Positions 33,386-41,471 of a stretch of 64,000 bases of DNA are shown in pieces. Origin of the DNA: Paenibacillus terrae (GTDB taxonomy: Bacteria > Bacillota > Bacilli > Paenibacillales > Paenibacillaceae). The notes below the pieces were generated by a model that saw only the letters and a program-made list of their open reading frames with translations, made no database searches and was not told the DNA's origin. Both the position numbers and the translations under genes were made by a program. Every line of letters begins with the position of its first letter. Within the stretch, counting starts at the first letter, position 1. The stretch lies in assembly GCF_000943545.1 (NCBI RefSeq), contig NZ_JTHP01000027.1:1-64000 (forward strand). Reading direction: 5' to 3'.

Positions 33386-34089
33386 TGGCTGATCTCTCCA
33401 TCCTTCGCCGTGGTGCAGTAAGATACAATAGTATCGACGACATCCTGAATGCCCATATGGGTCGTATCCAGCACGATAGCGTCGTCACTGCAACGAAGCG
33501 GGGATACCTCCCTCTCCTCATCAAGCTTGTCACGCGCCGCAATGTCACGTTCAAGCTGCTCCAGAGTGATATCATCAGCTCCACTTAGTTCTTTAAACCG
33601 GCGAGAAGCACGTTCCTGAACACTTGCGGTCATAAACACCTTGACTTCCGCATCAGGAAGCACAGTAGTTCCAATATCGCGACCATCCATAACGACACCT
33701 TTACGCGCGGCCATTTCACGCTGGTTTTCAGTCAAACGCGAACGTAACCCCGCAATACTCGAATACTGTGACACCTTGCCTGTCACTTCCATCGAACGAA
33801 TCACTGTCGTTACATCTTCCCCGTTACAATAAACCTTTTGGCCTGTAGGGTCCGGTACTAATTCAATCACCAGCTCAGGCACATATTGAAGCACTTTTTG
33901 TACATTTTCCGCCGGAATTTCCTTGCGCATCATGTACCACGTTGCTGCCCGGTACATCGCTCCGGTATCTACATAAACGTAAGAAAGTGCTTTCGCTACC
34001 AAGCGGGCCACCGTACTTTTCCCTGCACCAGCAGGTCCATCAATGGCTACATTTATTTTATTACTTGAAGATACATGTTGCCTTGCCAA
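33382..34089 (-). CDS. cmk: Cytidylate kinase
   Basis: Phosphorylates CMP and dCMP. The 235-aa P-loop kinase has AIDGPAGAGKSTVARLVA (about 16-33), DTGAMYRAATW, VMDGRDIGTTVLPDA and the LID-region arginines (RASRRFKEL). The first 12 residues before NVAIDG are a modest extension. It starts the cmk-plsC-rpsA-der run. Confidence 0.95.
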   Translation of the reverse strand: MARQHVSSSNKINVAIDGPAGAGKSTVARLVAKALSYVYVDTGAMYRAATWYMMRKEIPAENVQKVLQYVPELVIELVPDPTGQKVYCNGEDVTTVIRSMEVTGKVSQYSSIAGLRSRLTENQREMAARKGVVMDGRDIGTTVLPDAEVKVFMTASVQERASRRFKELSGADDITLEQLERDIAARDKLDEEREVSPLRCSDDAIVLDTTHMGIQDVVDTIVSYCTTAKDGEISQ

Positions 34090-34118
34090 CGGGTAATTCC
34101 TCCTAACCTAACCTCAAG

Positions 34119-34139
34119 AAAAAAGCAGGCATTGCCTGC
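34119..34139 (-). terminator. Terminator of the PilZ gene
   Basis: GCAGGCAATGCCTGC followed by six T on the minus strand, between the PilZ gene and cmk. Confidence 0.8.
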
Positions 34140-34221
34140 GACGTGAAAATTATACCACACATTCAGAGTTGATGCAAAATGAACGGCAGGTTAACAAAAA
34201 AAGAATAAACCGGGATGTTTG

Positions 34222-34890
34222 CTATCTCCCCCGGAATTCCAACTGACGCTCAAAGCAATATTTGATAAGCTTTTGACGCTCCTGATCAGCAATTTTCTCA
34301 TATTTCAGCATGATTAGCCTGCGACCATTTTCCATTTGCTGAATACGTACAATTTCGGATTGGAACGGGACATGCTCCTGAGTTCCATTTTTATAAGGGA
34401 CCAAAATCCAGCAGGACAATGATTCACCTTCTTCCAGGTGATGTGATCCTTGAGTCTGAAAAGAAACGCCTCCACCTCCTATATCATGTGTCTCAGCTAC
34501 AAACCTTGATTCGTTTAATCCATACTTTACCGCTATTTCCAGGTTGGCCTGAACCCGTAGAAAATTTCGACGCTGAATTTTGCTGATGCTGTCTGGGACA
34601 GGCTTGTGAATGCGGACCATCCGGAGCACATCCTCTTTAAAGCCGGTAACGTGGGTATTGAAATAGTTTTTTATCCCGCCCTCGCTCATAAAAAATATCG
34701 ACAGTTCTTCTCCTAAAAACAGTTTTTTCAGTTGCCCGCTCGTTTGAGACATGGGTATTTCTATTAGAAAGTTCTGGGAATCCTCTTCCGCAATACGTGA
34801 CTTAAATTCAAAATGTTCATCCGCATGATCGGTACCAGCCACTTGTATGTATAGCACATCATTAATTGTAGGAAACAAACCGCTCACCAT
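34222..34890 (-). CDS. PilZ-domain c-di-GMP-binding flagellar brake protein (YpfA/MotI-like)
   Basis: The 222-aa protein has an N-terminal YcgR-like domain (about residues 1-95) and a C-terminal PilZ domain with the c-di-GMP motifs QRRNFLRV (RxxxR, about 106-113) and ETHDIGGGGVSF (DxSxxG-type, with Gly in place of the Ser). In B. subtilis the orthologue at this position (ypfA, also MotI or DgrA) slows the flagellar motor when c-di-GMP is high. The start codon is uncertain: ATG 34890 has only a weak ribosome-binding site and a TTG 12 nt later is possible. Confidence 0.88.
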   Translation of the reverse strand: MVSGLFPTINDVLYIQVAGTDHADEHFEFKSRIAEEDSQNFLIEIPMSQTSGQLKKLFLGEELSIFFMSEGGIKNYFNTHVTGFKEDVLRMVRIHKPVPDSISKIQRRNFLRVQANLEIAVKYGLNESRFVAETHDIGGGGVSFQTQGSHHLEEGESLSCWILVPYKNGTQEHVPFQSEIVRIQQMENGRRLIMLKYEKIADQERQKLIKYCFERQLEFRGR

Positions 34891-34983
34891 CCTTGTCCAT
34901 TTAAAAGCTTTATTAAGGTATATAATACCACGACTTTGTGCCTATTTTAAGCACTATATTTGTTATAACCATGTCAAAAGCAC

Positions 34984-35010
34984 AAAAAAACCTCCTTAAT
35001 GAAGGAGGTT
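34984..35010 (-). terminator. Terminator of ypeB
   Basis: AAACCTCCTT/AAGGAGGTTT stem followed by a T-run on the minus strand, about 50 nt after the ypeB stop. Confidence 0.85.
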
Positions 35011-35055
35011 TAGCGTGACTAATGGTTCATTTTTACGTATTTACCCTATTTACAC

Positions 35056-36438
35056 TTAAACATTACTTCCAGAAGCCGGTTCATCCGAATCTTTAACTTG
35101 CTCAATCGTTTCTTCCATCCCCGTATCAGCGTTAATGTAGATTCGGTAAATGGAACCGTTGATTTTCCCGCCAAATTCGTAACACAGAACCTCTTTGGAC
35201 AGTTCATTTTCAATCAGTGCTTTCCGGTGATAAGTTTCACGAAACTCAGGGTTCAGCTTCGCACGTGCTGCCTTCACATCCAGCTTAGCCTTCGGAATAC
35301 GGCGGAGATGGCTGTGCTCGTACACGTAGTCACTCGATTGAAAACCGATCACTTGCCCGTTATCAAGACCGGATCTAACTGTGATTTTTTCTGGATAGAT
35401 GATCACATCCCCTTTTTGAGTGGCAAATGTGATGTTGGCTAAATTTCCACTTTCATCATAAGAAACAGGCTTCATCCCTGGATATCCCTTACGTTGGAGA
35501 TACTCACTCGCATAGCGAACCGCCTCATTGCGAGTTGATTTCTTCGGCCCAACCGTTCTCATATCATGGTAAGAAATAAGCTTGCCGCCTTTTTTGGTAA
35601 AATCCATGGTGGCTACGGGTTTCTGTTTGTTATACAGGGTAGCTGTATAAGATGCCCATTCCGTGCCTTTACCATTTTCATGGACACGAATTTGGCTTTC
35701 CGGTTTCCCGGTAAATTCAGCCGCACTTCGCTTAATTTGCTCCGCGTTCACAGCAGGAAGACTCAGCTTCTTCACAGAACGCTTGTCATAGATGCTAGCT
35801 ACGGATGGTCCCCAATCCAGCTCCTTATAATTCTCTACTTTTTTGTCTACGGTTTGGAAGCCGTCAATAATGGTGTTGTCCTTAGGCCCGGTCTGGGAGC
35901 CTGGCGCTGTATCGACATCCATCCAACGCAAATTTTTGCTGAGGACTTTTTGCCGGACTTCGTGCATATTTTTCGAAATTTCTCTAGAATTAGTGTATAA
36001 CGTCTTCAGATTCGATAATTCTTTCTCATTCAAAGGCTCGTGATCCAAATCACGGACAGATGTCTGATACGCAAATGCAGATAGATGTGACAACAGATCC
36101 TTGGCATGATTAAAAGGCATCACATTGAGCGGCAACTGGTTGACCTCATTTTGAGCCTCGCTTGTAATTCTCCACACATTCATCAGACATTTGCGATGCA
36201 TGGCGTGTGACGTGTTGTGAACTGCAATAGCGTTCCCGAGTTGTGAATGCAACTGATCCATATGAAACGACAAATCATGAAACGCACGCTGATATTGATT
36301 TTCCGCTTTAATCGACATGCTATTTGCCTGAAGAGACACCTCTTTTCTCATCTGGCTTTCCCGATAACCCCACACAAATGCTCCTATCATAATCAGGGTA
36401 ACAATCGGAAACATTACAGTACTAAGTCGTCTATACAT
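35056..36438 (-). CDS. ypeB: Germination protein YpeB
   Basis: Inner-membrane or cortex-located spore protein that stabilises the lytic enzyme SleB. The 460-aa protein has one N-terminal membrane segment (about residues 8-26, FPIVTLIMIGAFVWGYRES), a long helical region and C-terminal repeated PepSY-type units (for example RNEAVRYASEYLQRKGYPG and AKLDVKAARAKLNPEF), matching B. subtilis YpeB in length and order. In B. subtilis sleB immediately precedes ypeB in the same operon; here the upstream gene is a 50-aa zinc ribbon and then prsW. SleB must be elsewhere or absent. Confidence 0.88.
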   Translation of the reverse strand: MYRRLSTVMFPIVTLIMIGAFVWGYRESQMRKEVSLQANSMSIKAENQYQRAFHDLSFHMDQLHSQLGNAIAVHNTSHAMHRKCLMNVWRITSEAQNEVNQLPLNVMPFNHAKDLLSHLSAFAYQTSVRDLDHEPLNEKELSNLKTLYTNSREISKNMHEVRQKVLSKNLRWMDVDTAPGSQTGPKDNTIIDGFQTVDKKVENYKELDWGPSVASIYDKRSVKKLSLPAVNAEQIKRSAAEFTGKPESQIRVHENGKGTEWASYTATLYNKQKPVATMDFTKKGGKLISYHDMRTVGPKKSTRNEAVRYASEYLQRKGYPGMKPVSYDESGNLANITFATQKGDVIIYPEKITVRSGLDNGQVIGFQSSDYVYEHSHLRRIPKAKLDVKAARAKLNPEFRETYHRKALIENELSKEVLCYEFGGKINGSIYRIYINADTGMEETIEQVKDSDEPASGSNV

Positions 36439-36496
36439 ATTGGGAGTCTCCTTTCTTCAAGTACACTAACGATAGTGTGACAAGAAGAATGCTCTC

Positions 36497-36649
36497 TTAT
36501 GCATGGTTTTCCATAACTTCGATAATAAACTCACAGTGATCGCAGATACAGCGCTTAAATCCGGTCTGAACACTCCCTTGCTCCATCCGTCCTCTCAGTA
36601 CGAAACGTTCACCACACCTTTTACAATGTATTCTCACTTTAATACGCAA
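36497..36649 (-). CDS. Small zinc-ribbon protein (50 aa)
   Basis: A short gene between ypeB and prsW. The start is TTG at 36649, nine nt after GAGGTG, and the frame has 50 codons. It encodes two cysteine pairs, HCKRCGERFVLRGR near residue 8-21 and RCICDHCEF near residue 33-41, the typical knuckles of a rubredoxin-like zinc ribbon, and ends FIIEVMENHA. Such a regular CxxC...CxxC pattern is unlikely by chance. Function unknown; such ribbons often bind RNA, DNA or a protein partner. It occupies the place of sleB in the B. subtilis order prsW-sleB-ypeB. Confidence 0.7.
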   Translation of the reverse strand: MRIKVRIHCKRCGERFVLRGRMEQGSVQTGFKRCICDHCEFIIEVMENHA

Positions 36650-36703
36650 AAAAAAGACACCTCTTTCTCTAACAGGTTTGTCAGATCAGTGTGCCCCAAT
36701 TTG

Positions 36704-37399
36704 TTACATATTAACCTTTTCTTCCCGTTTGAACAGTCGAAATGGAGAGCGGTTGTTGGCCCTACTGATTTTCGCCATCCCTCCATACCAGAGAAATGCC
36801 ATCAGAGGAATGATAAACCAGATCCAGTCATGCGAAATTGTCGTCAGAATCAGGTCATATATGCCATGCCAGAACCACGGAAGTACCAGTGACAGAAGCA
36901 ACATATATTTGCTTTTCCAGTCCTCTGAAAACTTGGCCTTCCCCATGTAATAGCCCATCATGACTCCAAACATCGCATGACCGGATACTGGAAGCAATGA
37001 TCTCATCAGCATCATACTAACAGAAGCGTGGCCTGCCCATGCGTACAACAGATTTTCAACTGTTGCAAATCCAAGCGAGATTGCGGCGGCATACAAAATA
37101 CCGTCATAAGGTTCATCGAACTCGGTGTGATTATATATAAAGTGGTACAGCAAAAACCATTTGAAAAACTCTTCCACTCCGGCCGAAATGCCGAACACCT
37201 GAATTAACGTGTTGTCCCCCAGCCAAAGCAGCAACCCACGTTGAAAAATCATGACAGGCAGTACCACCAAAAAGCCGAGCAAAAACACTTTGATAACCAT
37301 GTGCAGCGGCTCGGATTCATATCTGTCCTTCAAGTAAAAATACATTAATAAGGCGAGACCCGGCGCAGTTGCTGCCGCTAAAACAGAAAACAGAAGCAC
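36704..37399 (-). CDS. prsW: PrsW-family intramembrane metalloprotease
   Basis: Site-1-type membrane protease; in B. subtilis PrsW cleaves the anti-sigma factor RsiW to activate sigma-W. The 231-aa protein has about eight membrane segments and the family motifs VEEFFKW (about 71-77), FATVENLLYA (about 115-124) and SGHAMFGVMMG (about 146-156) with the Glu and His predicted for metal binding. The position next to the ypeB region matches B. subtilis. Its target here is not shown by the sequence. Confidence 0.9.
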   Translation of the reverse strand: MLLFSVLAAATAPGLALLMYFYLKDRYESEPLHMVIKVFLLGFLVVLPVMIFQRGLLLWLGDNTLIQVFGISAGVEEFFKWFLLYHFIYNHTEFDEPYDGILYAAAISLGFATVENLLYAWAGHASVSMMLMRSLLPVSGHAMFGVMMGYYMGKAKFSEDWKSKYMLLLSLVLPWFWHGIYDLILTTISHDWIWFIIPLMAFLWYGGMAKISRANNRSPFRLFKREEKVNM

Positions 37400-37422
37400 C
37401 GATCATCCCTCCATAAAAATGA

Positions 37423-37452
37423 GTCGGCCCTGCATTCAGCGCAGAGCCGACA
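37423..37452 (-). terminator. Terminator after the MecA paralogue
   Basis: GTCGGC...GCCGAC with inner TCTGC/GCAGG pairing and TCATTTTTA on the minus strand, about 35 nt after the stop codon. Confidence 0.6.
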
Positions 37453-37486
37453 AAGTCACTTCGATATTACTTTTCTTTAAGCCTCA

Positions 37487-38101
37487 TTAAGAGCGGCTGT
37501 CAAAATGAGTGCAGATGACATCAATCGCCTGTTCAGGAATGACCAGCTTGCCATACTCCTCCAGCATTGCCGGTGTTACGGATGAGCCTTCCCCAAATTC
37601 AGCAAGAACCGCGATCAAGGCCGCAAGCTTGGGCTCTTCCACTTCTTCCGGTTCCAAATGCAGAATCCATTTTCCTCTATAATGATACAGCTTACCTGCA
37701 TCCGTGGTGTTACTACGGAGCATGTGAGCCGCTTCTATGAGTACTTCGAAATCGCTAAACGCGTAGACGATGGAATCGCTGTGCTCCAGCGTAACTTCCA
37801 TTTCATATACTTCCTCCGGAAGCTCATCATCAGGACCCGAACCATATTGCTGGTGGTCGTATTTCCCTCGAGTGACGATAACTACCATGCCCTGAGCAGG
37901 AAGCGCAAATACTTCGACAGCTAAAGGTCCCGTGGCGTCGAAGCCCAGCTCACTATATGCCTGATCCATCATTTCGGTGAACAGCTCATGGACTCTTGGA
38001 ATCTCTTGCCACATGTCGTCTTTTTGAATACCGCGTTCGCTCAAATCATCAAAGGTAAGGAAAATCCGTATCTTGTCCTGGCTTAATCTTTCTATTTTCA
38101 T
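37487..38101 (-). CDS. MecA-family ClpC adaptor protein (YpbH/MecB-like)
   Basis: Adaptor that delivers substrates such as ComK to the ClpC ATPase. The 204-aa protein has the N-terminal MecA motif MKIERLSQDKIRIFLTFDDLSERGI (substrate-binding region), a variable acidic linker, and the C-terminal ClpC-binding domain (about 110-200, YAFSDFEVLIEAAHML, GKLYHYRGKWILHLEPEE). The location beside ypbD/ypbE-like genes points to the B. subtilis paralogue YpbH (MecB) and not MecA itself. Annotation pipelines may call it mecA. Confidence 0.85.
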   Translation of the reverse strand: MKIERLSQDKIRIFLTFDDLSERGIQKDDMWQEIPRVHELFTEMMDQAYSELGFDATGPLAVEVFALPAQGMVVIVTRGKYDHQQYGSGPDDELPEEVYEMEVTLEHSDSIVYAFSDFEVLIEAAHMLRSNTTDAGKLYHYRGKWILHLEPEEVEEPKLAALIAVLAEFGEGSSVTPAMLEEYGKLVIPEQAIDVICTHFDSRS

Positions 38102-38229
38102 ACTGGACCCTCCTCCTGGCAGCCGAGTGTTATTAACAGATTATGATGCATTTATGGTGCTTGTGAAGAAAATGGTTCTATGTAATCATGTTATCATTTT
38201 ATAATCGTAAATGCACGCAATAAAAATGA

Positions 38230-38282
38230 TAAAAAAAAGAATCATTTGAACGGCTTTTACAAAAAAGCCGCAAAATGATTCG
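38230..38282 (-). terminator. Strong terminator, minus strand
   Basis: GAATCATTTTG/CAAATGATTC with an inner CGGCTTTT/AAAAGCCG stem and eight T on the minus strand, after the 125-aa gene. Confidence 0.85.
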
Positions 38283-38299
38283 GGATAGAGGGTTCCGGG

Positions 38300-38677
38300 T
38301 TACAAACCCGGTACGGCTGTATGAGTTTCTTTCAGGATTTGCTCGACCTCACGCTTAACATCGGGACTGGTGCTGATAAAATCTCTAATCAGCTTCATAT
38401 TTTCTTCTTTAGTTTGGGCTGTATGGGCGCTATGAGCTGTTGTATCTGTTGTGGAACGGTGATCGTGATCCTTATGGGTGTCTTGCTTGTTAAGCGTAAT
38501 ATCACCCATTCCGGGGAACGCCGCGTCCATCATTTTGGTACGGGCTTTTTGAACCAGATTACCGCCTTTTTTCCCATCCATGTCCATAGATAAGCCTAAC
38601 ATACTGCGGTTACGGGAGATCATAGTGCTCGCCACTGCGCCCAAAACGATTCCCAGGAAAAATGAAGATGTTTTCAC
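38300..38677 (-). CDS. Hypothetical protein with N-terminal membrane segment
   Basis: From a GTG at 38677 (after GGGAGG) the protein is 125 aa. The first 20 residues are hydrophobic (TSSFFLGIVLGAVASTMIS), like YtxH-type proteins. Then come a Met/Gly/Lys stretch, a His/Asp/Thr-rich linker with many HS and HD pairs (about 70-92), and a charged helix near the C-terminus (MKLIRDFISTSPDVKREVEQ). I do not recognise a family. It is divergent from the polysaccharide deacetylase, with about 90 bp between. Confidence 0.65.
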   Translation of the reverse strand: MKTSSFFLGIVLGAVASTMISRNRSMLGLSMDMDGKKGGNLVQKARTKMMDAAFPGMGDITLNKQDTHKDHDHRSTTDTTAHSAHTAQTKEENMKLIRDFISTSPDVKREVEQILKETHTAVPGL

Positions 38678-38770
38678 AATTAGAACCTCCCTTTGTGGTA
38701 GAATCAAGCATAGTGTTCGTCAGCAGAGACAAACTCATACGGTATAAATACAGGAAGGTGAGATGAATTA

Positions 38771-39697
38771 ATGGGTACAAAAACAGCAGCCATTTTGTTG
38801 ACCGCATGTCTGCTGCTAAGTGCTTGCACTGCGGCCAAGCCAGAATCGGCAGCCACAAGCAATAACCAGACCCAGGCAACGTCTGAAACCAGTGACAACA
38901 CAGACAAAGGGCAGGGCACAGCTTCTTCCCCAACCAACAGCAGTGAGCAAGCAGGCAGTAATCATGGTAATAACTCAACAGCCCAAACAACGCCGCAAAC
39001 TGGCAAGACCGTCGCCGACAGCAACGAGGCTACAAATTCAACGGCTACCGTTAACAAAACGTATCATTTGGACAAGGCTTACAACGTGGTTCCTAACCAA
39101 CAAGGGGCGGAGAAAAAGGTTGTTTTACTAACCTTTGACGACGGACCCAAGGAAGCGGTCATGATCAACAAAATTATTGATATTCTGGACAAGCACAAGG
39201 CTAAAGCCATTTTCTTCGTAAACGGTTACCGCGTGAAGGAGCACCCTGAGCTGCTCAAGCTCATACATGACCGTAGGCAGCCTATTGGCAACCATAGCTG
39301 GGATCACATCGTGCTAAAGAACAAATCCGAGGCCGAAGTGAAAAAGCAAATTGAATCGGTGCAAAAAATTGTTGAGGAAACAACGGGGCAAACGCCGGTG
39401 TTCTTCCGTCCTCCTCATGGTGCAGGTGGGGATGTCGGCCGCAAGGTCGCCAAGGAAAACGGACTTTTATATATGACATGGTCCGTTGGTTCGCTCGATT
39501 GGACAATGAAAAAGAGTCAGCCGAATAAAACCGATGCAATTCTCAAGAATGTAACGGAGCAATTGCATCCGGGCAGCAATATTTTAATGCATGAGCTGCC
39601 ATGGACCACAGAAGCGTTGGATAGCCTGTTGACCCGTCTGGAGCAAAAGGGTTACCAATTTGTCGATCCACAAAGTATTGAGGTGCCTGCCAGCTAA
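38771..39697 (+). CDS. Polysaccharide deacetylase lipoprotein
   Basis: NodB-family metal-dependent deacetylase of N-acetylated glycans, probably acting on peptidoglycan or another wall polymer outside the membrane. The 308-aa protein has a lipoprotein signal (lipobox LLSAC, Cys about 17) and a Ser/Thr/Gln-rich linker to about residue 110. The catalytic domain shows LTFDDGPKEAV (motif 1), IGNHSWDH (motif 2), RPPHGAGG (motif 3), LDWTMK (motif 4) and LMHELPW (motif 5). All expected Asp and His residues are present. It is one of few plus-strand genes here; a terminator follows at 39737. Confidence 0.92.
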   Translation: MGTKTAAILLTACLLLSACTAAKPESAATSNNQTQATSETSDNTDKGQGTASSPTNSSEQAGSNHGNNSTAQTTPQTGKTVADSNEATNSTATVNKTYHLDKAYNVVPNQQGAEKKVVLLTFDDGPKEAVMINKIIDILDKHKAKAIFFVNGYRVKEHPELLKLIHDRRQPIGNHSWDHIVLKNKSEAEVKKQIESVQKIVEETTGQTPVFFRPPHGAGGDVGRKVAKENGLLYMTWSVGSLDWTMKKSQPNKTDAILKNVTEQLHPGSNILMHELPWTTEALDSLLTRLEQKGYQFVDPQSIEVPAS

Positions 39698-39736
39698 CAG
39701 GCCCTCGTGCTTCTATTACCGATCCTAAACGATTGC

Positions 39737-39790
39737 AAAAGAGCCTCCATTTCCCGCAAGTCATATAAGCGGGTAAGGAGGCTCTTTTAG
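39737..39790 (+). terminator. Bidirectional terminator after the deacetylase
   Basis: AAAAGAGCCTCC pairs with GGAGGCTCTTTT, with inner TTCCCGC/GCGGGTAA. A and T runs on both sides allow use in either direction. Confidence 0.8.
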
Positions 39791-39855
39791 TATACCGTTT
39801 GCAGTGCCTGTGCCTATAAATAACTCTACTCACAAGCAATCACACAGGTTTATAA

Positions 39856-40191
39856 TTACCAGAGCATTTTACTAATGGGCGGTGCCCCTTTGATGCCCCA
39901 CCACAGCAATGCTGCTGTAATGAGCACAAAAAGTGTGCTCAAAAAATTTAAAAACCACTTGCTCACCCGGATACGGCGGGACGGAAACATTTCTGCCCGT
40001 GTCCGGTACTCGCTGACAGGAGCATCCTCCTCCATCGTCACAGCAACTTCCGGTGCAGCAGCAACGTGAGCCAATTCCGGTGCGGGCCGTGAAGCACGGG
40101 AGCGAGCCGGTTTTGGACTGTTCTCTTCCTTGCTCTTGCGTCCATTTCGGCGGCTGCCATAAGTCTGCACTCTGCTAAGTTCCTGATTCAT
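39856..40191 (-). CDS. Small membrane protein (YpbE position), function unknown
   Basis: 111 aa. The first 75 residues are basic, then acidic and Ala/Pro-rich (SRRNGRKSKEENSPKPARSR), probably disordered and cytoplasmic; one membrane helix spans about residues 82-99 (FLNFLSTLFVLITAALLWWG). The gene starts four nt inside the end of the CPBP protease gene, as ypbE follows ypbD in B. subtilis, but the LysM domain of YpbE is missing, so homology is uncertain. Confidence 0.65.
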   Translation of the reverse strand: MNQELSRVQTYGSRRNGRKSKEENSPKPARSRASRPAPELAHVAAAPEVAVTMEEDAPVSEYRTRAEMFPSRRIRVSKWFLNFLSTLFVLITAALLWWGIKGAPPISKMLW

Positions 40192-40775
40192 GCTTCATAC
40201 CTCCGAAAACGTAGCGCCAAACCGGATATGAGGTCAATCACAAAATGACAAATAATCGGCGCCCACAGGCTACCGGTCTGCACGTATATGTAGCCCAAAC
40301 CGTAACTGCTCAGAAAAACCCAGCCTGTTGGAATCCAATGCCGCAAATACCGGATGTGGATGACCGCAAACAAGATACTTGTCCAGTAAGGCCCAAAGCT
40401 GTACTGAATCGCCCCTCTGAACAATAGTTCCTCACAGATCGAAACGATGGCTGCTATACATACAATATGCCAGATGGGGCGGTTTTGAAACAGCATCTGG
40501 TTAATGCCCCCGTCATCCATAGCATCCTCGGGCATAACCCGCGACAGGAGCAGGTCCACCAGCAGCATAGCCGCAGCCAGTCCCAACCCCCACCATAAAA
40601 CATGCAGACTGTTCGGCCACGCAAACAACTCCAGCACATTTCTTTTCTGAAAAATAATCCAGATTGCGCCGACCATCAGGGTCAATCCCTGGGTTAGATA
40701 CAAATTGTAAAGCAGCAAGCGGTCATTCAATTCATGAATTTGCGCTCTTTTCCATTTCACTTTAAGCTTTTTCAT
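40188..40775 (-). CDS. CPBP-family (CAAX-like) intramembrane metalloprotease
   Basis: The 195-aa membrane protein has about six hydrophobic segments and the Abi/CPBP motifs: ICEELLFRGAIQYSF with the EExxxR core (about 122-136), ILFAVIHIRY and HFVIDLISGLALR. Members remove C-terminal prenylated peptides in eukaryotes or act as bacteriocin-immunity and membrane proteases in bacteria; the B. subtilis gene at this site is ypbD. Substrate unknown. Confidence 0.85.
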   Translation of the reverse strand: MKKLKVKWKRAQIHELNDRLLLYNLYLTQGLTLMVGAIWIIFQKRNVLELFAWPNSLHVLWWGLGLAAAMLLVDLLLSRVMPEDAMDDGGINQMLFQNRPIWHIVCIAAIVSICEELLFRGAIQYSFGPYWTSILFAVIHIRYLRHWIPTGWVFLSSYGLGYIYVQTGSLWAPIICHFVIDLISGLALRFRRYEA

Positions 40776-40894
40776 AGTAGTTAGTCCTCTGCATAGTCTT
40801 CTTAAGCATCATAGCCAAAAAGTCGAACGGATTCAAGAAGGCTTAAAACTTATTATTCTGCATTCTGCAGCTTTGTATCTAGCCCGGTGTCCAC

Positions 40895-40926
40895 ACATGT
40901 CACATGTCCTATTGACATGTCCATGT
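40895..40926. repeat. ACATGT repeats over the serA leader promoter
   Basis: ACATGT occurs at 40895, 40902 and 40915, followed by CCATGT at 40921, around the -35 of the T-box promoter. The regular repetition of a 6-bp palindrome suggests a protein-binding site; the regulator is unknown. Confidence 0.4.
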
Positions 40927-40941
40927 AAGCCATGATACATT
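40912..40941 (+). promoter_or_regulatory. Promoter of the serA T-box transcript
   Basis: Perfect TTGACA (40912-40917), 18-nt spacer, TACATT (40936-40941) preceded by TG at the extended -10 position. The start would be near 40948. Confidence 0.6.
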
Positions 40942-40947
40942 ATGAAA

Positions 40948-41244
40948 AAATTATTAGCGACAACAACAATGATGGAGAAAAGGTATTGATTTCGTCTTCA
41001 GAGAGCCGGTGCTTGGGTGGAAGCCGGTGACGGAGTAATTACTTTTAGCGCTCCTGAGTTATTGCACCGAAGCCTCGGGATGATTTCCCGGCATTAGATG
41101 CAATCGGCAGAAAACCGTTATCCTTTCGGTCATATTTATGACCGCTGAAGGCAGTCCGTTGTGAAACGGCTGCGAATTAGGGTGGTACCACGATAAACTC
41201 TCGTCCCTTACTATGGAGATAGTATGTGATTCGGGAGTTTTTTT
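40948..41244 (+). promoter_or_regulatory. T-box leader (serine type) of serA
   Basis: A T-box riboswitch senses uncharged tRNA. Visible elements: the AGAGAG of stem I (about 41000), the T-box sequence AGGGTGGTACCACG (41179-41192) that pairs with the tRNA acceptor end, and a terminator (41194-41244) of AAACTC...GAGTTT with an inner TACTAT/ATAGTA stem and seven T. The likely specifier codon is AGU (Ser) at 41034-41036 in the stem I loop; I placed it by hand folding, so it is less certain than the element itself. serA begins 228 nt after the terminator. Confidence 0.9.
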
Positions 41245-41471
41245 GATGCCCGCAAACCGCAAAGCGGTTCTGCATATGACTTTTTTAACCGTCAGTTAGG
41301 TGCATAATGCTATTTCATCCCTTTTCTGCGTCAATGCGTTATCACGTTAGTGCTGTCCGCGATCTTCTGTTTTTCAGAAGCATTTCAAGTTTTTTCACGT
41401 TCTTTATGGAATGTATTTCAGTTGAAGTACATCCTGTCCATAAAAGAAGTTAACTTTGAGGAGGAAACCAA

